Source: Armatimonadota bacterium (GTDB lineage: Bacteria; Armatimonadota; UBA5829). From it: a stretch of DNA of 36,427 bases. How positions within the stretch are numbered: position 1 is the stretch's first letter; each line of letters begins with the position of its first letter. Location: NCBI GenBank assembly GCA_029907315.1, contig JARYME010000024.1, positions 1 to 36,427 on the forward strand. The letters are read 5' to 3'. The notes under the pieces were generated by a model, which was not told where the DNA came from, did not search any database, and worked only from the letters and a program-made list of their open reading frames with translations. A program made the position numbers and the translations under genes. Of the stretch, positions 8,982 to 16,456 are shown piece by piece.

Positions 8982-9914
8982 ATGATCCTAACCGTTACGC
9001 TCAATGCTTCTATAGACAAGACTTACACCATTGAGTCGTTTATGGTAGACCGGATCAACCGGCCAAGCCAGTGTCGGACTGTCCCCGGCGGTAAAGGAAT
9101 AAACGTGGCACGCGTGCTCAAAGAGCTGGGCCGCGAGGCGCTCGCCACAGGTTTCCTTGGCGGTTCAATTGGAAACGTAATCGCCCAGGGTCTTGACCGA
9201 GAGGGAATAAAGCATGATTTCGTCAGGGTGGAAGACGAATCGAGACTTTGCATCAAAATAGTTGATCCAAAAAACGGCACACAAACCGAGATAAACGAGC
9301 CCGGACCAACAGTCACAGAGCTCGAATTGGAAGCATTGGTCTCGCGAATAGACGATCTTGTTCGCGGGTGCGATTTTCTCGTGCTCTCGGGTAACTGCCC
9401 GCCGGGAGTTCCGGCGGACTTCTACGCGCATCTCATACGGCTGGCGAGGAAAAGGGACGTCAGAGCAGTGCTCGATGCGAGCGGCGAGCATATGGCTGAG
9501 GGAGTCAAAGCGGCGCCTTATATGGTGAAGCCAAACGTTTCTGAGTTGTCTGAGCTGACCGGTCAAGAGCTGTGTACGGTCGAAGAGATACTGGCTGCGG
9601 CGAAAAGTCTCAGGGAGTACGGCATTGAAGTTGTCGCCGTAACTATGGGTCGGAGCGGAGCGGTCGTAACCGACGGCGGGCAGGCTTGGCAGGCTGTGCC
9701 GCCTGAGATCAGATTTGCAAGCTCGGTCGGCTCGGGCGATTCTTTTGTTGCGGCTTTTCTGGATAGCTTGCTGAGAGGTGACTCACTGAGCGAGGCTCTC
9801 GCTTGGGGGACGGCAGCCGGTGCGGCGAACGCCACAACATATGGTGCCGGTTTTTGCTCCAAAAGTAGTATAATAGATATCAGGCAGGGCGTCACCCTGA
9901 CCCAGATCGCTTGA
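8982..9914 (+). CDS. fruK: PfkB-family 1-phosphofructokinase / tagatose-6-phosphate kinase
   Basis: The 310-residue protein is a ribokinase-fold (PfkB) sugar kinase of the FruK/LacC subgroup. It starts ILTVTLNASIDKTY, has PGGKGINVARVLKELG (substrate-binding signature 1), and near the C-terminus SSVGSGDSFVAAFL with the catalytic Asp (signature 2). FruK phosphorylates fructose-1-phosphate; LacC acts on tagatose-6-phosphate, and the sequence alone does not fully separate them. No PTS gene is near, which makes the natural substrate uncertain. The start ATG 8982 has AGGAG 6 nt upstream and a consensus promoter. It is followed after 15 bp by tatA, so the two are probably co-transcribed. Confidence 0.85.
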   Translation: MILTVTLNASIDKTYTIESFMVDRINRPSQCRTVPGGKGINVARVLKELGREALATGFLGGSIGNVIAQGLDREGIKHDFVRVEDESRLCIKIVDPKNGTQTEINEPGPTVTELELEALVSRIDDLVRGCDFLVLSGNCPPGVPADFYAHLIRLARKRDVRAVLDASGEHMAEGVKAAPYMVKPNVSELSELTGQELCTVEEILAAAKSLREYGIEVVAVTMGRSGAVVTDGGQAWQAVPPEIRFASSVGSGDSFVAAFLDSLLRGDSLSEALAWGTAAGAANATTYGAGFCSKSSIIDIRQGVTLTQIA

Positions 9915-9929
9915 AAGAAGGGTTGTCCC

Positions 9930-10172
9930 ATGTTCCATATGGGGACTCAGGAAATCATTATTATTCTCGTGCTCGCGTTGATCATCTTCGGCCCTAAGAA
10001 ACTTCCGGAAATAGGCCGCTCAATAGGCCAGGGTCTCCGTGAGCTCAAGCGCGCATCGCGCGAAGTGATGGAAACGATTGAACAAGTCGACGAACCGGAA
10101 CCGACACCCAGTTGGGCTTCCGAGAGTTCAAAGGAGAATGCTGTCAATGCTACCGATAGCGATCGGGACTAA
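9930..10172 (+). CDS. tatA: Sec-independent translocase protein TatA (copy 1)
   Basis: This 80-residue protein has the TatA/TatB layout: a short N-terminus (MGTQEIIIILVLALIIF), the hinge FGPKKLPEIGRSIGQG, an amphipathic helix (LRELKRASREVMETIEQV) and a polar acidic tail. TatA oligomers form the conduit for folded proteins across the inner membrane. The first ATG at 9930 follows AAGAAGGG at suitable spacing; a second ATG at 9939 is also possible. The neighbouring downstream gene encodes a second TatA-like protein. No tatC is seen in the window. With only these features, TatA and TatB types are hard to tell apart. Confidence 0.88.
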   Translation: MFHMGTQEIIIILVLALIIFGPKKLPEIGRSIGQGLRELKRASREVMETIEQVDEPEPTPSWASESSKENAVNATDSDRD

Positions 10173-10341
10173 CGAAGCCATCATAATCATTGGTATCATC
10201 GTGCTCCTATTCGGGGTCAAGAGGTTGCCTGAACTCGGAAGGTCTCTTGCGGAAGGCATCCACGAGTTCAAGAAGGCGTCCCGCAAAGCCCAAGAGGAGT
10301 CCGAATCCGAAGAACAAGATCAGACAAAATCCCAGTCTTAG
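10147..10341 (+). CDS. tatA: Second TatA-like translocase protein (copy 2)
   Basis: This is a short TatA-type protein of 64 residues: LPIAIGTNEAIIIIGIIVLLF as the membrane helix, the hinge FGVKRLPELGRSLAEG, an amphipathic helix (HEFKKASRKAQEE) and a charged tail. It overlaps the end of the first tatA gene by 26 bp in another frame. I chose ATG 10147 because GGAG at 10133-10136 lies 10 nt before it; the in-frame ATG 10138 would be 1 nt from that GGAG, and the frame opens further upstream at 10078 only as an extension without a motif. The Gly-Val-Lys hinge differs from the usual Gly-Pro-Lys of copy 1. The two copies may have TatA and TatB-like roles; that is inference. Confidence 0.82.
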   Translation: MLPIAIGTNEAIIIIGIIVLLFGVKRLPELGRSLAEGIHEFKKASRKAQEESESEEQDQTKSQS

Positions 10342-10350
10342 TGGGTCGAT

Positions 10351-10365
10351 CGCCGCTTTGCGGCG
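10351..10365. terminator. Small hairpin between convergent tatA and purO genes
   Basis: CGCCGC (10351-10356), a TTT loop and GCGGCG (10360-10365) form a perfect 6 bp stem. It lies 10 bp after the second tatA stop and faces the end of the minus-strand purO gene. No T-run follows on either strand, so it is at best a weak or factor-assisted terminator. Confidence 0.35.
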
Positions 10366-10439
10366 TACTCCTACCCCTTTGCCTGCCGGGTGTCGCATGC
10401 TCGGCACGTGCGCTTTGCCGACTGAGCTGCCTTACCAGC

Positions 10440-11045
10440 CTATTGTTCGTGTGGATTGAACACTGCTAATTCATCCATCCATGCAGCGGCGCAGACGGGA
10501 TTCTCAAATTCCTTGAACACTCCACCCTCGACTACGTACCTGGCAGCCTCCAATGCAGTTGATGCGGTAAACGGATAGCTCTTGTTGTCCAAGCGGTTGA
10601 GCTCATAAGTGCAAATTATCCTGCAGGTGTTCTCAGTTAGGCCGAAAGCACCAATTTCGAGGCCGTCTTCCCTCACGATTCCCAGAAAACCGTGTTCGCC
10701 GGTGATGACGCCTGCGATTCGCGGTGTGTTGTAGTCGTCTTTTTCGTAACCCATCGCGCTGAGCACGCGCTGCATGGCAAGGTCAGGAGACTTGCCCTTT
10801 TGGATTTCTTCAAAGATGGGGTCTGTGTGCGAGCCGTTGGACACCACTACAACGCCTTCGCCGACTCGAATGCAATTGTAGGTGATATATGGATTTTTCT
10901 TTGCATCCTCGGGATCAAGCGGCTGTATTGCCGCAGTGCCGTCGGTGATTCTTGCCACGCGGTTTGGAAATGATCTCGAGGAAACGCGGTAAGCTACAAA
11001 CGGTCGGCTTGTCTTTCCCACTACAACAATGCGTCCTACGTACAC
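10440..11045 (-). CDS. purO: PurO-type IMP cyclohydrolase
   Basis: The 201-residue protein begins (V)YVGRIVVVGKTSRPFVAYRV, followed by SSRSFPNR. This matches the N-terminus of the IMP cyclohydrolase family first described as archaeal PurO, which closes FAICAR to IMP in the last step of purine synthesis. Later segments (YITYNCIR, VVVSNGSHTDPI, TPRIAGVI) fit the same NTN-hydrolase-like family. The frame is open to ATG 11111, but I place the start at GTG 11045. GGGAGGGG lies 5 nt upstream, the family begins exactly there, and a TTGACA-17-TACACT promoter occupies 11080-11108, inside any longer version. Most bacteria use the C-terminal half of PurH instead; no purH is in this window. Confidence 0.88.
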   Translation of the reverse strand: MYVGRIVVVGKTSRPFVAYRVSSRSFPNRVARITDGTAAIQPLDPEDAKKNPYITYNCIRVGEGVVVVSNGSHTDPIFEEIQKGKSPDLAMQRVLSAMGYEKDDYNTPRIAGVITGEHGFLGIVREDGLEIGAFGLTENTCRIICTYELNRLDNKSYPFTASTALEAARYVVEGGVFKEFENPVCAAAWMDELAVFNPHEQ

Positions 11046-11050
11046 CTGTT

Positions 11051-11058
11051 CCCCTCCC
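11051..11058 (-). promoter_or_regulatory. Ribosome binding site fixing the purO start
   Basis: On the minus strand GGGAGGGG ends 5 nt before GTG 11045. It contains a full GGAGG and selects GTG 11045 over the upstream ATG 11111. Confidence 0.8.
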
Positions 11059-11079
11059 TGTACTTCTGAAAGCGAGCAG

Positions 11080-11108
11080 AGTGTACTATCCGCATCGCGC
11101 GTTGTCAA
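11080..11108 (-). promoter_or_regulatory. Sigma-70 promoter of purO
   Basis: Minus strand: perfect TTGACA (11103-11108), 17 bp, TACACT (11080-11085). The expected start of transcription is near 11073, which leaves a leader of about 28 nt before GTG 11045. The -35 box lies just inside the open frame starting at ATG 11111, so that ATG could not be on this transcript. Confidence 0.8.
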
Positions 11109-11501
11109 CATACTTCCGCGAACTTCGCATGCGAAGCCAACCTGCTGCTTCGGTGTTAAGTTGCTCAGAACGTATGCTCGAGACCAAGCGTTCTACCCAC
11201 AGCACAATCAGTTGAACAGATATAGTTCCGGTACTAAATGCTCGCGACTGGCAGTGTCTTCCTGTATCAGAAGACCTATGACGCAAATGCGAACCAAATT
11301 GACATTTACACTTGAAATATTTGCTTCAACAGATCATTAAGTGTTATGCAATTAACTTTTTCGCGCTCAGATGTGGGTAGATTTGCTGATTGTCCAATCC
11401 GTATTGTGAATCTCGCGTCGGTTATATGGAATAAGTTGTTAGGCGGTAATAGTACAAGTCTTGCGGAAATTTTGATGAATGAGTGAAGTCTTACGGCAGA
11501 T
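11109..11501. other. Divergent intergenic region between purO and the HD-GYP gene
   Basis: About 390 bp without a convincing gene. It is more A+T-rich than its surroundings, especially 11295-11370. It holds a lone TTGACA near 11297 with no -10 at a usable distance, and a weak SigB-like pair on the minus strand (GTTCAA 11212-11217, 13 bp, GGGTAG 11193-11198). I could not assign a promoter for the HD-GYP gene; the start at 11502 also lacks a clear ribosome binding site. Confidence 0.5.
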
Positions 11502-12698
11502 ATGAGCTCATCGAGAAAAGGTCGACGGTCAAAACGGTTTCTTCGCCTCGGGTCGCGGTTGCTTGAGGATGCCTATACTCAGGATGGCACTCTGTTGTTG
11601 CGCGCGGGGGCAAGGATTACCACGCTCACCGAATTGGCGCGTCTTAGTCAGCCGGACGTGCGATTCGGCAAAAACCTTGCGGCTGAGATTCCCATAGACA
11701 TGGAAAACGAGGCAGTGCTCGACGCCGAAGCAATGGATCCAGACCCCGAAGTGACCGAGTTCTTGAAAGGGGTGGAACGGGCTCGCGAAGTAAAGCATGA
11801 GTCCATCTCAAACGTAGAGTCTATGTTCGCCGCAGTTGAAGCTGGCGAAGTCGTGGATCTGGAACTCGCGCGCCGGACGGTTTCTCGCCTTCTGGAAGAG
11901 CTTCTGGGTGATCCGCGGGCTTTGGTCTCTCTAACTCAACTCAAAAATGCCGATGCTTACACGTATACGCATTCAGTGCACGTATGCGTTTTGGCGATAC
12001 ACTTGGCACTGCATACGGACTTCCGCGACCAGGTTGAAGAGATAGGACTTGGTGCGCTACTGCACGACATAGGGAAGATCCGGGTTCCGCTCCATATCCT
12101 GAACAAGCAGGGACCTCTAACTCCTGATGAGATGAAACAAATGAAACTTCATCCAGTTTTCGGGGTCGAGCAGCTGAAAAAGTCCGGCGAGACGCGACCG
12201 ACGGTTCTTTCATGTGTGCTGCACCATCACGAAAAGGTCAGCGGACGCGGCTACCCTGATGGAAAGCGCGGGCGTCACATATCGCCGTTCGCCATGATGA
12301 CGTCGATTGCCGACATCTACGACGCACTGACCACCGACCGGCCTTACAGAGCGGCTATGGATCCCAAAGAAGCCATACTGATGATGGCAAAACAAATGGC
12401 AGAAGATCTCCACGAAGGATTGCTGCAGTCCTTTGTTTCTCTGGTAGGCTACTATCCGGTTGGAAGTGAGGTGCAGCTGAGCAACGGCTTCAGAGCACGT
12501 GTGTTGAGACATTACGCCTCGAAACCCAATGAGCCTAGGGTAGTATTAACAGCCGACGCTGAGGGGCGTCCTATACCTGGTCTGCCGGTGATCGAGATGT
12601 CCAAAGAGTGCGGGGTATCCATAGTGGGGTTTGTACGCGGTGAAGGAGGTTTCTCCGTAGCACGAGACCTAGCAGGGGGTGTGAGAAAGGCTGCGTAG
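11502..12698 (+). CDS. HD-GYP domain protein, probable c-di-GMP phosphodiesterase
   Basis: This 398-residue cytoplasmic protein has an N-terminal region of about 140 residues without a transmembrane helix, resembling the DUF3391-type leader of HD-GYP proteins. A complete HD-GYP domain follows: His157/His160 (YTHSVHV), the metal pair His188-Asp189 (LLHDIGKI), His217, the histidine cluster 241-243 with EKVSGRGYPDG (GYP at 250-252), and Asp271 in SIADIYDALTTDRPYR. All expected metal ligands are present, so it should hydrolyse c-di-GMP. A C-terminal extension of about 90 residues follows. It stands alone, divergent from purO, and ends facing a strong hairpin. Its link with the pilus cluster about 8 kb away is inference. 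Confidence 0.92.
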   Translation: MSSSRKGRRSKRFLRLGSRLLEDAYTQDGTLLLRAGARITTLTELARLSQPDVRFGKNLAAEIPIDMENEAVLDAEAMDPDPEVTEFLKGVERAREVKHESISNVESMFAAVEAGEVVDLELARRTVSRLLEELLGDPRALVSLTQLKNADAYTYTHSVHVCVLAIHLALHTDFRDQVEEIGLGALLHDIGKIRVPLHILNKQGPLTPDEMKQMKLHPVFGVEQLKKSGETRPTVLSCVLHHHEKVSGRGYPDGKRGRHISPFAMMTSIADIYDALTTDRPYRAAMDPKEAILMMAKQMAEDLHEGLLQSFVSLVGYYPVGSEVQLSNGFRARVLRHYASKPNEPRVVLTADAEGRPIPGLPVIEMSKECGVSIVGFVRGEGGFSVARDLAGGVRKAA

Positions 12699-12862
12699 AG
12701 CAGGGCATACTCATTGGTTTGCTAGTTCGGGAGCTGTCGGACTCGGATTTTTATCTAGCGGCGGCAAGCTGATCTTGGGAACTCGTATTCAACACATGGC
12801 GTAATAAAAAATGGAAGATGCAGGGGACGTCGCCAGCAGCAAGCCTCTTGACAGCCTCCTCT

Positions 12863-12896
12863 GGAAGCCCCGCGGAACGGAAGCCGCGGGGCTTCC
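12863..12896. terminator. 13-bp G+C-rich hairpin between convergent genes
   Basis: GGAAGCCCCGCGG (12863-12875) pairs perfectly with CCGCGGGGCTTCC (12884-12896) around an 8-nt loop. It lies between the HD-GYP gene (plus) and the membrane glycosyltransferase-like gene (minus), where a bidirectional terminator is expected. No T-tract follows on either side. The remainder of 12699-12979 shows no gene. Confidence 0.65.
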
Positions 12897-12979
12897 CGCG
12901 TACCTAGTTCCCGCTGCGTTGGACCTCAGCTGCTAAGTAGCTAGGTTAAGTAGAAACCCAAAGGGGCTATGGAGCGTTA

Positions 12980-14272
12980 TCAGCCAGCATACAGTCTTAA
13001 AGCGCAGTATATCACTGCTGCATTGCTCCCTATAAGCACAATGCACCCTGCTACTATTCCGCACAGCTTTGCCATTGCGCTTTTTAGGAGTCCATCAAGC
13101 CCGATAATCCAAACAATACCTGCAATGGCTGCAGTTGACAAGAACAGTCTACCTTGTAGGTTGGCCATCTGGTCGACGGTGAGTATGTACTGCAGCCACA
13201 AGACGTAGATCATGAGCGGCGCCAGCAGGAGAAACCCTAGTGCTGCAAGGTCAAACGAGTTGCCGCGGCGAAATCGTGCGAAGAGGCCTCCGAGCACGAC
13301 AATGTTCACCAAGGCGATCGGATAGACTACCTGCCTCAAACTCCCCACAAATGGCCACACTATCCAGAAAGGAACCCAGAAGTAGCCATAAAGTGCCATT
13401 GTCAGTCTGTACAACAGCTCAGCTCCGAGTGCAGGGGCGGCTGCCAAAGCCAGAATTCCGCCGGGAACTACTGGGTTGTAAAGCGAGTGCGGTGTCGGCG
13501 TCCCATATATTGCGATGTTTCTCGCAAACCACCATCCGCTCACCATTGCTGCTGTGCCGAGGCTCAGGGTAATTGTCCCGAAAGCATCTTTCCAGCTGGC
13601 GGGTCCGCGCCGCACGAGAGACGCAGCAGCCGCGACAAGCATAAGAAAGATAAGAACAAACGATTGTGCTTTAGTAAGCAAAGCGAGACCTATCAACACG
13701 CCTACCTTGGCGGATTCGCGCCGCGACATCTCACCTGTTTTAAAGTACCGCAGAAGTGGGATCATAGCCCACGTAAAGAGCACGGTAATGAGATTCTCGT
13801 TGTTTATCACGCCCGCCATATAGCTTGCTGTTGGAATTCCGGCAACGAAGGCTGCACAAGTCAACGCGTATCCTTCACCTGCAAAGTATTCCTTGGCGAG
13901 CAGGTACACCATCCAGATTCCCGCAGCTCCAATTGGGATGTTAGCCAACCGAAGAATTCGCCATAAAGTGTCATCTTGCGCGCCTAGAAGCCGCGATATG
14001 GCAAAAGGGACTGCCATCAGCAGATAGTAAAGCGGCGGTTGGTGGCCCTCATGTGTCGCCGTGCAGTGCTCGTTCGGTGTTTCCGTGTGCGATATGGCCG
14101 GCAGACTGAACGTTGTAGCGATGGACCGTATGTAAATGAAGTGGGCGGGCTCGTCCGGACCGTATTTGAGCTTGGTGGCAAACGAGTAGCATAACGCTAG
14201 TATAGTATACGCAGCGATGATGAGAGTAAGGATCTTCTTCGAAGACGGATTCACAGTCTCGGAGTATATCAC
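12980..14272 (-). CDS. Multi-pass membrane protein, GT-C glycosyltransferase-like (PMT/DUF2142 type)
   Basis: The 430-residue protein is mostly hydrophobic with roughly ten predicted membrane helices by eye. After the first helix comes KYGPDEPAHFIYIRSI, the Asp-Glu loop seen in GT-C type transferases (protein mannosyltransferase and ArnT relatives) and in DUF2142 proteins. HEGHQPPLYYLLMAVP follows, another typical segment of these families. Such enzymes transfer lipid-linked sugars on the outer face of the inner membrane. The start is GTG 14272 with no good ribosome binding site at proper distance; GTG 14254, six codons further in, is an alternative. It lies downstream of the pilin-like gene on the same strand after 77 bp, so glycosylation of a surface protein is conceivable but not shown. 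Confidence 0.7.
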   Translation of the reverse strand: MIYSETVNPSSKKILTLIIAAYTILALCYSFATKLKYGPDEPAHFIYIRSIATTFSLPAISHTETPNEHCTATHEGHQPPLYYLLMAVPFAISRLLGAQDDTLWRILRLANIPIGAAGIWMVYLLAKEYFAGEGYALTCAAFVAGIPTASYMAGVINNENLITVLFTWAMIPLLRYFKTGEMSRRESAKVGVLIGLALLTKAQSFVLIFLMLVAAAASLVRRGPASWKDAFGTITLSLGTAAMVSGWWFARNIAIYGTPTPHSLYNPVVPGGILALAAAPALGAELLYRLTMALYGYFWVPFWIVWPFVGSLRQVVYPIALVNIVVLGGLFARFRRGNSFDLAALGFLLLAPLMIYVLWLQYILTVDQMANLQGRLFLSTAAIAGIVWIIGLDGLLKSAMAKLCGIVAGCIVLIGSNAAVIYCALRLYAG

Positions 14273-14349
14273 ATAACGACGCGAAACTCTATCCTTTGAG
14301 GATTATAGCAGCCTGCTGTGCGGTTTGCCAAAGGCGTGCAGCCCGTGTG

Positions 14350-15192
14350 CTAGCGGGCACCGCTATGCGGTCGATCTATGTGCGCATCGGTGTAGCCCAC
14401 GGGAGCCCAGCCGCATCCGGTCACTGCATGTCTGGCGTGCCCGTCGAGATACACGTAGATGGTTCCATCCTTGTGAGGATACAGGGGTGGTTCCATAATC
14501 CCGCTTCCTGCGCGAGTTTCGGTTCTGCAGGCTACGTCAGGTCCCAGCGCGTAGCAGAACGCGAATATTTTCCTCGACGGCGGCTTGTTGCGGTGCCACA
14601 CCTTCAAGTCCAGTGCCTGGACTTCCGTGATGGTTCGTCCGATTCCATTGACCGGGTCTCCCATTCGCGTTTCGGAGCAGAACGCGGTGTCCGGGTAGGT
14701 TGAGAGATCCGGCTCATACATAAACTGTCGTGTCAGGAAGCACCAGCTGTTGCGATACCCATACGCGAACTTGAGCGCATACAATCCATTCGGGTTTGGA
14801 CAGATCCAAATGTCTTGGTTCTTGACGTATTTGTACAGGTACAAATATCTGAATGCGCCCCCGACAGTTGCAGCATTCCAGTTCTTGATGCCTCCGGGCC
14901 AATCATAGGTCCAAGTGAACTGACTGAGGTACTGAGCCTCTGCATCCGTTATGTCACCGTTCTTCGCCAAGCTTGGGAAGCGGCCGTTGTTGTCGTCGAG
15001 ATACATAAGCATTGCCATGCCAAGCTGCCTGCCATGGCTGGAACACTGCGCAGCTAAGGCCGATTCCCGTGCACTCATAAACACAGGGAAAAGTATCGCC
15101 GCCAGAATGGCGATTATGGCAATGACTACCAAAAGCTCTATTAAGGTGAATCCTTGATTAACAAACCTTTCTCGTGGATCGGTATTTTTCAT
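14350..15192 (-). CDS. Type IV pilin-like protein with H-X9-DG C-terminal motif (DUF1559-like)
   Basis: This 280-residue protein starts with a class III prepilin signal: a polar leader with the cleavage site at QG/FTLIELLVV, then a hydrophobic helix IAIIAILAAILFPVF. Near the C-terminus His239 is followed by nine residues and Asp-Gly at about 249-250, the H-X9-DG motif described for prepilin-processed proteins of Planctomycetes and Armatimonadota. The frame is open to 15390; I chose ATG 15192 because the prepilin leader begins there and GGAGG lies 10 nt upstream. It would be processed by PilD-type peptidase (not in this window) and could be assembled as a minor pilin or pseudopilin. Its own promoter is at 15286-15314. 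Confidence 0.9.
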   Translation of the reverse strand: MKNTDPRERFVNQGFTLIELLVVIAIIAILAAILFPVFMSARESALAAQCSSHGRQLGMAMLMYLDDNNGRFPSLAKNGDITDAEAQYLSQFTWTYDWPGGIKNWNAATVGGAFRYLYLYKYVKNQDIWICPNPNGLYALKFAYGYRNSWCFLTRQFMYEPDLSTYPDTAFCSETRMGDPVNGIGRTITEVQALDLKVWHRNKPPSRKIFAFCYALGPDVACRTETRAGSGIMEPPLYPHKDGTIYVYLDGHARHAVTGCGWAPVGYTDAHIDRPHSGAR

Positions 15193-15285
15193 TGCACTGA
15201 TTCCTCCGCGTAGAGGTGCATGAGCTGCTACTCTTTTGTGGTGTGCGGTTAGAAGTGTCAAGTTTGTGAACTGACTGCCACTGGC

Positions 15286-15314
15286 ATTATAGCACGAGTT
15301 TGCTCGCTTCGCAA
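15286..15314 (-). promoter_or_regulatory. Sigma-70 promoter of the pilin-like gene
   Basis: Minus strand: TTGCGA (15309-15314), 17 bp, perfect TATAAT (15286-15291) preceded by TG one base upstream, an extended -10. The expected start of transcription is near 15279, giving a leader of about 88 nt. The position lies inside the longer open frame and supports the ATG at 15192. Confidence 0.75.
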
Positions 15315-15382
15315 AAATGGTTTTTCGCTCAGTTCGCAGAGCAACCGCCAATAGCAAGATGCAGTCGTCCAGCAGGATACCT

Positions 15383-15412
15383 TTGCCCATGCTGATAAAT
15401 CATTAGTAAACT
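15383..15412 (+). promoter_or_regulatory. Possible promoter of the sugar ABC transporter operon
   Basis: TTGCCC (15383-15388), 18 bp, TAAACT (15407-15412), with transcription predicted about 12 nt before ATG 15431. Both boxes deviate from consensus and the leader would be very short, so this is tentative. Confidence 0.35.
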
Positions 15413-15430
15413 ACAAGAGGTGCATTTGGG

Positions 15431-16378
15431 ATGAGGAAGGCATTGGCTGTTTGTCTTTTGCTGACGGTTAGCGCGGTTCTAACTTCTTGTTCTACAGGCA
15501 AAAAGGTACGCGTCGCTTTTGTAACTAATAACGTTTCTGACTTTTGGAAGATTGCGGAAGCTGGGGTCAGGCAGGCGGAGAAGGACTTCGACGTGCAGTG
15601 TGATGTTCGAATGCCTACTCAAGGTACCGCGCTTGAGCAAAAGGAGATACTTCAGGATCTTCTTGTGAAGGGTGTGTCCGGAATTGCTATATCACCGGTC
15701 AGTCCCGACAGCCAGACTGAGATACTCAATCAAGTGGCGAAGAAGGTGCATCTAATCTGCCACGATTCAGATGCTCCCAAGAGCAACCGTCTACTCTACG
15801 TGGGGACAAGCAACTACGACGCGGGCAAGGTGGCGGGCGAGCAGTTGAAAAAGGCGCTACCTAAAGGCGGCAAGGTTATGGTATACGTCGGCACACTGGA
15901 TGCTCAGAATGCGTCCCAGCGTTACGCCGGTTTGAAAGATGCTGTGAAGGGTTCACCCATCAAGATATTGGGCGTGATGACCGACAACGCCGACCACACA
16001 AAAGCACGTGCGAACGTAGAGGATACTCTCGTTAAGCATCCGGACATCGCGGGCCTTGTTGGACTTTGGAGTTACAACGGTCCCGCAATAGTTAATGCCG
16101 TAAAGGCAGCGAAGAAAGTAGGCAAGGTGGCAATAGTCTGCTTTGACGAAGACGAAGTGACGCTGCAAGGCATCAAGGAAGGTGCAATTTTCGCCACCGT
16201 CGTCCAGAAGCCTTACGAGTTCGGATACCAGTCCGTGAAGATATTGGCAGCGCTTGCCCGCGGGCAAAAGATCAACATCCCGCCCACCAAGATTATTGAC
16301 ACGGGCGTGGAGGTTATCAACAAGGACAACGTGGACGCGTTCTGGGCGAAACTGAAAAGACTGACGGGCAAAGCGTAA
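15431..16378 (+). CDS. Sugar ABC transporter substrate-binding lipoprotein (RbsB-like)
   Basis: The 315-residue protein starts with a lipoprotein signal: a charged MRK, a hydrophobic stretch and the lipobox LTSC, so it should be anchored to the membrane by Cys20. The mature part (KVRVAFVTNNVSDFWKIAEAGV, then GVSGIAISPVSPDS and YVGTSNYDAGKVAGEQL) is a type 1 periplasmic binding protein of the ribose/galactose group. It captures a sugar for the double-ATPase and permease encoded next. The ribosome binding site AGAGGTG is 8 nt before the ATG. The ligand cannot be told from the sequence. A 78 bp gap separates it from the ATPase gene. Confidence 0.92.
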   Translation: MRKALAVCLLLTVSAVLTSCSTGKKVRVAFVTNNVSDFWKIAEAGVRQAEKDFDVQCDVRMPTQGTALEQKEILQDLLVKGVSGIAISPVSPDSQTEILNQVAKKVHLICHDSDAPKSNRLLYVGTSNYDAGKVAGEQLKKALPKGGKVMVYVGTLDAQNASQRYAGLKDAVKGSPIKILGVMTDNADHTKARANVEDTLVKHPDIAGLVGLWSYNGPAIVNAVKAAKKVGKVAIVCFDEDEVTLQGIKEGAIFATVVQKPYEFGYQSVKILAALARGQKINIPPTKIIDTGVEVINKDNVDAFWAKLKRLTGKA

Positions 16379-16456
16379 CAGAAAAGCGCGTCTTCAATAG
16401 CTCTCTGCGCTCAACCAGAGTCAAGCTTGTCCCTCGCGGAGGAGTCAATCTTACAA

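Noticed and set aside
9869-9874. Perfect TATAAT near the end of the fruK-like gene as a tatA promoter
   Set aside because: No acceptable -35 box at 16-18 bp. tatA is probably expressed from the upstream fruK promoter.
11046-11111. Upstream extension of the purO frame to ATG 11111
   Set aside because: The -35 and -10 boxes lie at 11080-11108, a strong ribosome binding site precedes GTG 11045, and the family begins at that residue.
11193-11217. GTTCAA-13-GGGTAG on the minus strand as another SigB-like promoter for purO
   Set aside because: One mismatch in each box and a far stronger sigma-70 promoter nearer the gene; probably chance.
11297-11330. TTGACA in the purO/HD-GYP intergenic region as the HD-GYP promoter
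   Set aside because: No -10-like sequence at 15-19 bp downstream, and it is about 200 bp from the start.
12849-12880. TTGACA just before the 12863 hairpin as a promoter
   Set aside because: The region 16-18 bp downstream is G+C-rich hairpin stem without a -10 box.
15240-15265. Second TTGACA on the minus strand in the pilin-like gene leader
   Set aside because: The hexamer 17 bp downstream is CAAAAG. The TATAAT promoter further upstream explains expression better.
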